A stretch of 9,573 nt of DNA from Pseudomonadota bacterium (GTDB taxonomy: Bacteria > Pseudomonadota > Gammaproteobacteria > JAKAQQ01), in assembly GCA_021852325.1 (NCBI GenBank), contig JAJZNM010000104.1, forward strand, positions 1-9,573, written 5' to 3'. The notes beneath the pieces are model-generated. The model searched no databases. It was not told the origin of the DNA and saw nothing but the letters and a program-made list of their open reading frames with translations. Below, in pieces: positions 1 through 6,515 of the stretch. The stretch's first letter is position 1, and every line of letters starts with the position of its first letter. The position numbers and the translations under genes were made by a program.

Positions 1-1
1 C

Positions 2-2254
2 TACTACTTCACGTACGGGCCCGGCGACGACACACAACTCCTTGCGACCGACCAAGCCTCCTTTACCGTCAACGTCGTAGGGCCCTTGGCCGGATTTTCA
101 ATCACTCCGGGCACCACCTCAGCCAGCACTTGTGTACCCGATCCCATCACCATCACGGCGCTCGACAGCCAGGGACAACCGCTCACGACCTATACGGGTA
201 CCATTGCCCTCACGACCTCGTCCGGGCACGGGAACTGGACCATCGATCAGGGACAGGGCGTCCTCACGCCGGGCCCCCCGGACTCGGGCACGGCCGACTA
301 TACATACTCCCTGGCGGACCAGGGCACCGTGATCCTCTATCTCTCGGACACCCATGCGGATGACCTCACCGTCACCGCCACAGATCCCGTAGCCGTGGTT
401 TCAGGAACGAGCGCTGCGATCTCGTTTCGCGACAACGCCTTCGTCTTCACGCCGGAGAACCCGCCGGCCGACGGCCCGGACGTGGTGGTCGCCGGACGCC
501 CCGAAACCATCGGGGTCGAGATGATCGACAAAGACCCGACTACCGGAAGCTGCGGACCCGCTCCCGGATACGATGCCACATCGGTTCTGGCCTGGATCAC
601 GCGCAGTGCGAACGATCCGGGCGCTCCGGCCCCGACGGCGAATGGCATCCCGCTGCCGAATGCACCACCGCCCGTGAACAACCTTCCGATCCCCTTCACG
701 AATGGCTCAGCCACCTTCACCCTCGGGACCACTGACGTCGGACAGTGGACCCTCAACTTCGAAGACGACAGCAGCGGCTACGCGCTCAATCTCGCCAACC
801 AGTCGCGCACCATCCAGGGCAGTACCGACCAGCTCACGGTGCGGCCCTTCGGTTTTGCATACTCCAATATCGCAGCCGGTCCAGTCGCGAATCCCGGCAC
901 CACCACCCCCACCGGGGCGATTTTCACCCACGCGGGGCTTCCCTTCTCGGCTACCCTGACCGCCGTGGCCTGGATCTCATCAGACCCGGCGGATGGAGTG
1001 CCGAGCGGCCCGATCAATCTCCAGACCCACCCGGTGACACGGTTTTTTGCCTGGCCAAGCACGCTTTCTGCGGCATCACCCTTTACCCCCACTCAGGGTG
1101 TCCTGGGGACGATCAATAACGGCGCCCTTCCAGAGGCCTCCTTCCGGAACGGCTCGGCCACCGTGCCTAACCTCAACTACAGCGAGGTCGGCAGCATGAG
1201 CCTCGACGGACTGGCAACCGGCTACCTCAATGCTGGGGTGAGTGTCACCGGACTGAGCGATCCGGTCGGCCGTTTCACGCCCGACCACTTTGACGTGACG
1301 GTGAACCAGCCGACCTTCGCCTCGAGCTGCGGGAGCAACTTCAGCTACCTCGGGCAACCGCTCAACTATTCCACTGCACCGGTCGTGACGATCACGGCCG
1401 TGAATGTCCAGGGCGGCACCACATTCGACTATGCGAACTATGGCAGCGGTGCGGACTGGTGGAAACTTCCGGACATCACCCCGAGCTATTCAGATCCCGA
1501 CATTCCCGCAGGGCTCGGGATCACCGTCGATTCCGGGCTCGCCGCATTCTCCCCCCCGACCAGCACGAACACCCCCGGGACCCCCGGCGCGGTGACCACG
1601 ACCTTCACAGGCCCGCTTTCCTATACCCTGCCCGACACCGGCGCCACCCCGGCGCCCGTCGCGAGCCCCTTCAGTTCGGACATCACGGTGAGCATTCCGG
1701 TCGAAGACACTGACGGGATCGTGGCGGCACCCCAAAACCCGTTCACGTTCACGATCGGGTTCGCCGCCGGAGACGCCTCGACCATCCGCCAGGGACGCCT
1801 CTTCATCCCCAATGCCTATGGTTCTGAGGAACTCGATCTCAACGACCCGATGGTGACCCAGTACTACCTCGGCACCTCAACCGGATGGGTGATTGCGACC
1901 GACGATCAATGCACGACGGGCGTGAGCCTGGTCCTCATCGAGCCCGCGGGCGGCGGTCCGATCGTTCCCACGGACACCTGTGTCTGGGAGGTCGGCAACC
2001 AGAGCGGACTCTCCTGCGGAAGCGGGAAAACCGGGGAGGATTTCAGCGAGCCGCCCACGAACGGGAACTTCAACCTATGGTTCAAAGCACCCAACGTGAC
2101 CGGCCCGCTCCTCCTTGAAGCCACGACCCTGCCGAGCTGGCTCGAATACGACTGGAACGGAACCGGTAAGGACAACCAGGCCCCGGAAGGTACCCTCAAC
2201 TTCGGCATTTACCACGCCAATCCCGCCCAGATCTACTGGTACGAGATCTACTGA
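2..2254 (+). CDS. DUF6701 / MshQ-like MSHA pilus-associated surface protein, 3' part
   Basis: The reading frame is already open at base 2, so the gene starts upstream of the window; 750 residues are visible. The N-terminal part shows an Ig-like repeat (ITALDSQGQPLTTYTG, then YTYSLADQGTVILYLSDTH) typical of bacterial surface proteins. The C-terminal half carries marks I associate with DUF6701, the domain of MSHA biogenesis protein MshQ: GRFTPDHFDV followed by a Cys and a YLGQP motif, then RQGRLFIPNAYGSEELDLN, a GW...DDQCT segment, and an ending in LNFGIYHANP with aromatic residues. Family members are large, secreted and Cys-poor, and are usually encoded at the end of msh type IV pilus operons; a minor pilus or adhesin role is assumed rather than proven. 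No signal peptide is visible because the start is missing. Its last 7 bases overlap the convergent hydrolase gene. Family call is confident; pilus role is inference. Confidence 0.85.
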   Translation, partial: YYFTYGPGDDTQLLATDQASFTVNVVGPLAGFSITPGTTSASTCVPDPITITALDSQGQPLTTYTGTIALTTSSGHGNWTIDQGQGVLTPGPPDSGTADYTYSLADQGTVILYLSDTHADDLTVTATDPVAVVSGTSAAISFRDNAFVFTPENPPADGPDVVVAGRPETIGVEMIDKDPTTGSCGPAPGYDATSVLAWITRSANDPGAPAPTANGIPLPNAPPPVNNLPIPFTNGSATFTLGTTDVGQWTLNFEDDSSGYALNLANQSRTIQGSTDQLTVRPFGFAYSNIAAGPVANPGTTTPTGAIFTHAGLPFSATLTAVAWISSDPADGVPSGPINLQTHPVTRFFAWPSTLSAASPFTPTQGVLGTINNGALPEASFRNGSATVPNLNYSEVGSMSLDGLATGYLNAGVSVTGLSDPVGRFTPDHFDVTVNQPTFASSCGSNFSYLGQPLNYSTAPVVTITAVNVQGGTTFDYANYGSGADWWKLPDITPSYSDPDIPAGLGITVDSGLAAFSPPTSTNTPGTPGAVTTTFTGPLSYTLPDTGATPAPVASPFSSDITVSIPVEDTDGIVAAPQNPFTFTIGFAAGDASTIRQGRLFIPNAYGSEELDLNDPMVTQYYLGTSTGWVIATDDQCTTGVSLVLIEPAGGGPIVPTDTCVWEVGNQSGLSCGSGKTGEDFSEPPTNGNFNLWFKAPNVTGPLLLEATTLPSWLEYDWNGTGKDNQAPEGTLNFGIYHANPAQIYWYEIY

Positions 2255-3015
2255 CCCTGGAGCATGCCATTCGGTTGCGTCAAGTAGGCCTGGACGGCAT
2301 CCCGCCTTTCCTCGATCGGGAAATGCCCGGCTGCATCGATCCGGTGGATGTCGAGCCGGGCATAACGCGGGACAAACTCCTCTTCGATGAGCGCCTGCGT
2401 GATCGCAGGATCCCGGGTTCCGACGAGAAGCGTCATCGGGATGGCAGACGGGTGTGCAGGAGGTATCGCCTCCGCTCTCCGGCCCCAGGAATGGAGATAG
2501 GCGGTGAGCGCGGCGGGTACGGTTTCCCGAAGACTGGCCGCAAGCCAGTTCTCGAGCGAGGGTTCGAATAAGATGCCGGCCGTGAGATGGTTGAGGATCC
2601 GTCTCCGGGTCTCGGGATCCCCACAAGCAGCCTCGTAAACACGTTGTGCACGAGAGTCGAGCGCGATGCCCGAGACCGGAACCGGAGCGATACCGACCAG
2701 GCTCAAAACCCTTTCGGGAGCGATCTCGGCCACTTTCTGGATGATGAGCCCCCCCATGGAGTGCCCAATCCAGCGGGCTGTGGGGATGCGGAGCGCATCG
2801 ACGAGTTTGACGAGATCGCTCGCCGCCTCTTCCACGGTATAAAGCCCCGTGTCTGCGCGCGAGCGCCCGTATCCCCTGAGATCGGCCAGGATCCAGCGCT
2901 CCTCCCGCTGTTGAGCGATTGATTTGAGCGGCTCGTAGGCAGATCCGGCACGCAGCCAGCCATGCACAAAAACGCTGTAAGGCCCGCGGGCCCCCACGAT
3001 TTCACAGGCGATCAC
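2248..3015 (-). CDS. alpha/beta hydrolase coupled to ntrC
   Basis: A 255-residue single-domain alpha/beta hydrolase, the usual length for the family, probably cytoplasmic since no signal peptide is seen. Visible elements: oxyanion HGW at 18-20, nucleophile elbow GHSMGG at 84-89 with Ser86, acid Asp202 in LLVGTRDPA, and His231 in AAGHFPIE, so the Ser-Asp-His triad is complete. Residues of about 120-185 form the helical cap. It resembles the broad BioH/MhpC/pimeloyl-ACP-methyl-ester-esterase-like group, and the substrate cannot be told. The start is GTG, and its GTGA overlaps the ntrC stop (TGA) by four bases; no clear Shine-Dalgarno is present, which suggests translational coupling to ntrC. 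It is the last gene of the ntrBC operon, and its end overlaps the convergent MshQ-like gene by 7 bases. A function in nitrogen metabolism is only suggested by position. Confidence 0.88.
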   Translation of the reverse strand: MIACEIVGARGPYSVFVHGWLRAGSAYEPLKSIAQQREERWILADLRGYGRSRADTGLYTVEEAASDLVKLVDALRIPTARWIGHSMGGLIIQKVAEIAPERVLSLVGIAPVPVSGIALDSRAQRVYEAACGDPETRRRILNHLTAGILFEPSLENWLAASLRETVPAALTAYLHSWGRRAEAIPPAHPSAIPMTLLVGTRDPAITQALIEEEFVPRYARLDIHRIDAAGHFPIEERRDAVQAYLTQPNGMLQGQ

Positions 3016-4430
3016 GGTCGCCGCCGGTCCCGCCCGGGAGATCGGGTACCGGGACCGAGCTCGAGGTTCCCGATTTTGCGGGTCAGCGTGTTCCGGCCGA
3101 TCCCGAGGAGCCGTGCGGCCGCCTGGCGATGTCCGCCGGAGCGTTCAAGCGCCGCTTCGATGAGCGCCCGTTCGGCCGCATCGAGTGCCCGGGCATACGC
3201 GCCATCCGGAGCGATGCGCAGCCAGTCCCGGAATCCCTCGAGACCGTCGCCTGACGGTGTTGTCCCTCCCTGGGAACGGAGGCGGATCAGGTCTTCGCGT
3301 GCCGTGACCGGCCCTGGCGTCTCGAGGGCCAGCTTGCGGCAGAAGTTGATCAGTTCGCGCACATTCCCCGGCCAGGGCCAGTGCTGGAGCTCCACGACCG
3401 CATCCGGGGTGAGCCGCGGTGGGGAAGTGCCAAGCTCCTCGGCCGCATCCCGCAGAAAGTGGTCGAGGAGGAGCGGCAGGTCCGTGGTCCGTTCGCGGAG
3501 TGGGGGCAATCGTATCTCGACGACATTGAGCCGGTGATAGAGGTCTTCCCGGAATCGGCCGGCTTCCACGAGCTCCGCGAGGTTCTGGTGGGTCGCGGCG
3601 ATGATCCGCGAATCTGCCGAAATCGACTCCCGCCCCCCCACACGGGAAAACTCCCGCTCCGCGAGGACGCGCAGGAGCCTCGTCTGGAGGGCCAGGGGCA
3701 TGTCCCCGATCTCGTCAAAAAATAGGGTTCCGCCCTGGGCCTGCTCGAAACGTCCGCGGTGGATCGCCACCGCGCCCGTGAAGGCGCCACGCTCATGTCC
3801 GAACAGCTCGGATTCGAGGAGTTCTCCCGGGATCGCAGCCGCGTTGATCGCGATGAATGGCCCCTGGGCGCGTGGACTGTGGGCATGGAGGGCACGCGCC
3901 ACGAGTTCCTTGCCCGTCCCGGACTCGCCCGTGATCAGCACATTGACCTCGCTCCGGGCCAGCCGGCCGATCTGGCGGAAAACCCGTTGCATGACCGGAG
4001 CGGCCCCGATCAGGGGCGCACGGGGTCGTGAGGCGACCGGATGGCGAGTGGGCGCGGAGCCGATCTCAAGTGCCCGTTTCACGACGGCCATGAGCTCATT
4101 CAGGTCAACCGGCTTGGGCAGATATTCGAAAGCGCCCTGCTCATACGCCGCGACCGCATTCTGGAAATCGGCATGGGCGGTCACGACGATCACCGGCCGG
4201 TCTGGATAGCCGCCGATCCATTCGGGCAGAAACCGGAGGCCGTCTCCGTCCGGCAGGCGGATATCCATGATCAAGGCGTTCGGGATGTCGTGGACCAGGG
4301 CTCCCCGGAGCCCTTCCAGACGCGCAAAGCTCTCGACCTCGTAGGACTCCTTCTGCAATGCCTTTTCGAGGACCCAGCGCATGGAGTCATCGTCATCGAC
4401 CACCCAGACGGACAATCCGCGTGCCGGCAT
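3012..4430 (-). CDS. ntrC: Nitrogen regulation response regulator NtrC (GlnG)
   Basis: This 472-residue protein has the three NtrC domains in order; E. coli NtrC is about 469. Receiver, 1-120: acidic pocket near Asp12-Asp13, phosphoacceptor Asp56 in LIMDIRLPDGDG, Thr84 and Lys106 in YLPKPVD. Sigma-54-interacting AAA+ domain, about 140-370: Walker A GESGTGKE (168-175), GAFTGA loop (215-220), Walker B GGTLFFDE (233-240), and the arginine-finger region GRFREDLYHR (291-300). A Fis-type helix-turn-helix lies at about 430-455 (GGHRQAAARLLGIGRNTLTRKI). Phosphorylated NtrC binds enhancer dyads and drives sigma-54 open-complex formation at nitrogen-assimilation promoters. The ATG lies 4 bases after the ntrB stop, fitting one transcript. 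A basic Arg/Gly/Pro tail of about 16 residues extends past the HTH and its coding sequence overlaps the hydrolase start. NtrC rather than another NtrC-family member is supported by the adjacent NtrB and the operator at 5493-5511. Confidence 0.95.
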   Translation of the reverse strand: MPARGLSVWVVDDDDSMRWVLEKALQKESYEVESFARLEGLRGALVHDIPNALIMDIRLPDGDGLRFLPEWIGGYPDRPVIVVTAHADFQNAVAAYEQGAFEYLPKPVDLNELMAVVKRALEIGSAPTRHPVASRPRAPLIGAAPVMQRVFRQIGRLARSEVNVLITGESGTGKELVARALHAHSPRAQGPFIAINAAAIPGELLESELFGHERGAFTGAVAIHRGRFEQAQGGTLFFDEIGDMPLALQTRLLRVLAEREFSRVGGRESISADSRIIAATHQNLAELVEAGRFREDLYHRLNVVEIRLPPLRERTTDLPLLLDHFLRDAAEELGTSPPRLTPDAVVELQHWPWPGNVRELINFCRKLALETPGPVTAREDLIRLRSQGGTTPSGDGLEGFRDWLRIAPDGAYARALDAAERALIEAALERSGGHRQAAARLLGIGRNTLTRKIGNLELGPGTRSPGRDRRRP

Positions 4431-4434
4431 GGAT

Positions 4435-5493
4435 CTAGGCCACGAGCGGCAGGAGAATCGAGAACACCGTCTGCCCCGGCCGGCTGCGCCACTCGATGAG
4501 CCCGCCTTGGCGCTGGATCAGGTCCTGCGCGATCGCAAGACCGAGCCCGCTCCCCCCCTTCCGGCCGCTCACGAGGGGCAGAAACAGTCGTTCGCGAAGG
4601 TGTGCAGGAACGCCGGGGCCATCGTCCTCGATATCGATCCGGATCGCGAGCGGGTGGCGCCTCCCCTGGATCGTGTACTGGCGCTCCACGCGCGTGCGGA
4701 CGGACAGCGTGCCGTGATCGGAAAGCGCCTGTCGGGCGTTGCGCATGAGGTTGATCAGTGCCGGAACCAGGAGATCCCGGTCGAGCGCGACCTCGGGCAG
4801 GCTCGGGTCGAAATCCCGCCGGAGCCTCAGGTCCGGGAGCCTCTCGGCTTCAGCCAGGCGGAGGACGTACTCGACTGGTTCGTGGATGTTGAGCGGGACC
4901 GGGCGGGGTGGGCTGAGCGGCCCGATCAGGGTCTCGACGAGAGTGTTCAACCGGTCGACCTCGGAGAGGATGATCTGGGTGTAATCGCGGAGCGAAGGAT
5001 CCCGGAGCTCGGACTCGAGGAGCTGGGCCGCACCCCGGACTCCACCCAATGGATTCCGGATCTCGTGCGCGAGGCGCAAGAGCAGCATCCGGTTCGCCTG
5101 GTGACGTTCGGTGAGCGCGTCCTCCCGACTGATGAGGAGATGTCGATCCAGGGGATAGAGTTCGAGAACCAGTTCGTCCTCTGCCATGGGCGTCGCCACG
5201 CAGTCGAGCATGATCGAACGCCGGCCGAGGCTCACTTCAACTTCACGGTAGGTGCGGATTTCGCGCTTCGGGATCTGTTCGCTGAGCTGTACGGCCAGGG
5301 GATGAAATCCGGAAAGGAGGTCCGTCAGCTGACGACCGTAAACGGAATGGGGCAGTTCCAAGAGGTCGGCTGCCGAGGAGTTGGTATAGAGGAAGTGAAG
5401 GCCAGGATCCAGCCAGACGATCGCAGTGGCCAGACCATCGAGGAGCGCGGCCGAATCGGTCGAGAAACGGTTCCGGTATGAGACCAGGGCCAT
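4435..5493 (-). CDS. ntrB: Nitrogen regulation sensor kinase/phosphatase NtrB (GlnL)
   Basis: From the chosen ATG the protein has 352 residues, close to E. coli NtrB (349). An N-terminal PAS-like sensor domain (ALLDGLATAIVWLDPGLHFLYTN) has no membrane segment, so the kinase is cytoplasmic, as NtrB is. Then come the H-box LAHEIRNPLGGVRGAAQLL with His143, the N-box INLMRNARQAL (Asn252), G1 box DDGPG (290-294) and G2 box GGSGLGLA (313-320). In the family, PII (GlnB) turns NtrB from kinase to phosphatase, setting NtrC phosphorylation by nitrogen status. The frame stays open to a TTG at 5550, which would overlap the upstream stop as TTGA and add 19 residues. I prefer the ATG because the N-terminal alignment with NtrB begins there, but neither start has a good ribosome-binding site. 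An NtrC-type dyad ends on the A of this ATG. Confidence 0.94.
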   Translation of the reverse strand: MALVSYRNRFSTDSAALLDGLATAIVWLDPGLHFLYTNSSAADLLELPHSVYGRQLTDLLSGFHPLAVQLSEQIPKREIRTYREVEVSLGRRSIMLDCVATPMAEDELVLELYPLDRHLLISREDALTERHQANRMLLLRLAHEIRNPLGGVRGAAQLLESELRDPSLRDYTQIILSEVDRLNTLVETLIGPLSPPRPVPLNIHEPVEYVLRLAEAERLPDLRLRRDFDPSLPEVALDRDLLVPALINLMRNARQALSDHGTLSVRTRVERQYTIQGRRHPLAIRIDIEDDGPGVPAHLRERLFLPLVSGRKGGSGLGLAIAQDLIQRQGGLIEWRSRPGQTVFSILLPLVA

Positions 5494-5511
5494 TGCACCA
5501 TGATAGTGCAA
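5493..5511 (-). promoter_or_regulatory. NtrC-binding dyad at the ntrB start
   Basis: On the minus strand this reads TTGCACTATCATGGTGCAA. Its central 17 bases fit the enterobacterial NtrC consensus TGCACYA-N3-TRGTGCA at every fixed position. The arms pair over 8 bases with one mismatch. The last A is the A of the ntrB ATG. In E. coli an NtrC site near glnL represses the internal promoter glnLp; the same place in this operon implies autorepression of ntrBC. A -10-like TATCAT lies inside the dyad, but I see no good -35 in front of it. The same inverted repeat could fold in mRNA as a 6-bp stem with a 7-base loop. Confidence 0.75.
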
Positions 5512-5546
5512 AACGGGAGGACGAGGCTGGTCCCGCCCCAAAACGA

Positions 5547-6131
5547 TCAATGCGGTATGGCTTTGATGGGTCCGGTTGGCTTGATCAATGGCGGGCCGAG
5601 GAGGGGCGGCTTGGCGAGAATCGAGTGCTGATGTACAAAAAACGTGACCGAGCGGCTTTCCAGGACCTTGTTCCGGGGCGACAGGATTTCAACGGTCAAC
5701 CGATGCGTACCGCGATAGACGCGATGCAGCACCTGTTCCGTGAGCCGCGTCGGGCCACCCTCGGGTTGCCCATCCAGGAGGTAGAGGAGCCGGTCGCCGG
5801 GCGCGAGCGGTGGCGAAACCTCAACCGATGCGGTCATGACCCCCCCGATATTGAACAGCGACTGGTTGGGCGTGGGGCTCAGAATTACGAAATGCATGAG
5901 CGACTCTGGGCGGGCGTGAACCGCCCCCGCCGATGGCGAAACTGGCATCGCCACCGTTTTCAGGGTATAGGTGCTGAGCCCGGATCCGAGCGCCAAACGG
6001 ATCGCACCGGGATGGGGGACATCCGAATAGTGACGCACCCCATGAGGTCCAACCCAGGTATAGATCGCAGCGCGGGCCGATCCAGTAAATAGGAGCCCCA
6101 CGAGCATTGCGAGCGTGATCCATCGGCTCAT
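5547..6131 (-). CDS. Secreted DUF4124 domain protein upstream of ntrB
   Basis: A 194-residue protein. Residues 1-21 (MSRWITLAMLVGLLFTGSARA) form a signal peptide with an Ala-X-Ala cleavage site, so the mature protein is exported to the periplasm or envelope. The mature start, AIYTWVGPHGVRHYSDVPHPG, is the DUF4124 motif. After a Ser/Ala linker, about 75-170 is a beta-rich, Ig-like segment (FVILSPTPNQS, PPLAPGDRLLYLLDGQP, VYRGTHRLTVEI), and the tail is Pro-rich. No enzymatic residues are recognised. DUF4124 proteins next to glnA/ntrB are known in gammaproteobacteria; their function is not established. The ATG at 6131 was chosen because it gives a standard signal peptide; a TTG at 6200 would add 23 residues that read through a hairpin. 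No Shine-Dalgarno is evident. It ends 53 bases before the ntrB ATG and is probably the first gene of the operon. Confidence 0.85.
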   Translation of the reverse strand: MSRWITLAMLVGLLFTGSARAAIYTWVGPHGVRHYSDVPHPGAIRLALGSGLSTYTLKTVAMPVSPSAGAVHARPESLMHFVILSPTPNQSLFNIGGVMTASVEVSPPLAPGDRLLYLLDGQPEGGPTRLTEQVLHRVYRGTHRLTVEILSPRNKVLESRSVTFFVHQHSILAKPPLLGPPLIKPTGPIKAIPH

Positions 6132-6153
6132 GGAGACAAGCTTACCGCTTGAA

Positions 6154-6186
6154 GACAGCCGGGGCAAGCAGGCGGTTGCCCCTGTC
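6154..6186 (-). other. Hairpin in the 5' leader of the DUF4124-ntrBC operon
   Basis: GGGGCAA (6161-6167) and TTGCCCC (6176-6182) form a perfect 7-bp stem around an 8-base loop. GACA (6154-6157) and TGTC (6183-6186) extend it by 4 bp past a 3-base bulge. It sits about 23 bases before the DUF4124 ATG on the transcribed strand. No T-run follows on either strand, so it is not a standard terminator; a leader structure or protein site is more likely. The pairing is seen directly; function is inference. Confidence 0.5.
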
Positions 6187-6382
6187 CCCCATCTCGACAA
6201 TCGGGTGGTGGTGGGGGAGCCATCATAGAGGCAATTTGAGGCTCAGGCGATGGGAGGCAAGTGTTCCAGAAGATGCACCCTTGGGCGAGTATTAGATTGA
6301 AGCGTCCTTGGCCTTGGATCTTGAGGGTCCCGGCAAGTCAGGCTGCATCCGGAAGCTCGAAATCGGATAATATTTTAGGCAT

Positions 6383-6392
6383 GCACCGGTGC
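6383..6392. repeat. 10-bp perfect palindrome, candidate operator
   Basis: GCACCGGTGC lies just downstream of the AT-rich GATAATATTTTA patch and 124 bases before the DJ-1/PfpI start. It could be an operator, but a 10-bp palindrome is also expected by chance now and then. It is not an NtrC site, since its GCAC and GTGC arms are 2 bases apart rather than 7. Confidence 0.25.
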
Positions 6393-6425
6393 GGATGACG
6401 GCACAAAAGGCTTGGGCAGCTGCAT

Positions 6426-6442
6426 TTTCACTAGCTGTGAAA
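6426..6442. repeat. Inverted repeat TTTCAC-N5-GTGAAA, candidate operator
   Basis: The 17-base element TTTCACTAGCTGTGAAA has perfect 6-base arms and a 5-base centre. It lies 73 bases upstream of the DJ-1/PfpI ATG, in a plausible place for a regulator of that gene. No sigma-70 promoter pair could be aligned to it with confidence. Confidence 0.3.
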
Positions 6443-6515
6443 CGGTGCAAGCCGGTTTCGTCAATCCGCCTCGCGCTCATCTACCCGCCTGTGTATCAGC
6501 AAGACAGGAGTCATC

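Larger units (their letters stand above)
6132..6515. other. Divergent intergenic region between DUF4124-ntrBC operon and DJ-1/PfpI gene
   Basis: These 384 bases hold no convincing gene. Toward the operon there is a strong hairpin (6154-6186) and, on the minus strand, a -10-like TATGAT at 6222-6227 whose -35 is weak (TCGCCT at 17 bases, 3 of 6). Toward the plus-strand gene there is an AT-rich patch (GATAATATTTTA, 6366-6377), a 10-bp palindrome (6383-6392), a 6-5-6 inverted repeat (6426-6442) and a Shine-Dalgarno (CAGGAG ending at 6510). I searched by eye for a sigma-54 -24/-12 pair (GG-N10-GC with TTGC) on both strands and found none, and no second NtrC dyad. Confidence 0.6.

Noticed and set aside
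2075..2626. Minus-strand open frame across the mshQ-like/hydrolase junction
   Set aside because: It overlaps two well-supported genes in another frame and shows no recognised motif.
3601..4209. Plus-strand open frame opposite ntrC
   Set aside because: Antisense to the receiver and AAA+ domains of NtrC; Ser/Arg-rich translation with no family features.
4381..5481. Long plus-strand open frame opposite ntrB
   Set aside because: It is the antisense shadow of a high-GC kinase gene, rich in charged residues and without any domain, while the minus-strand frame shows all kinase boxes.
5494..5550. TTG start of ntrB at 5550 overlapping the upstream stop as TTGA
   Set aside because: It would add 19 residues not matching the NtrB N-terminus; the ATG at 5493 gives the family length. 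Not fully excluded because neither start has a good ribosome-binding site.
6132..6200. TTG start of the DUF4124 protein at 6200
   Set aside because: The extra 23 residues read through a hairpin and would bury the signal peptide; the ATG at 6131 starts it directly.
6256..6277. Sigma-54 promoter in TGGAACACTTGCC (minus strand) upstream of the DUF4124 gene
   Set aside because: The GG and GC elements are 9 bases apart instead of 12, so the -24/-12 spacing is wrong.
6383..6392. GCACCGGTGC as a second NtrC site
   Set aside because: The GCAC and GTGC arms are separated by 2 bases, while NtrC sites have 7.
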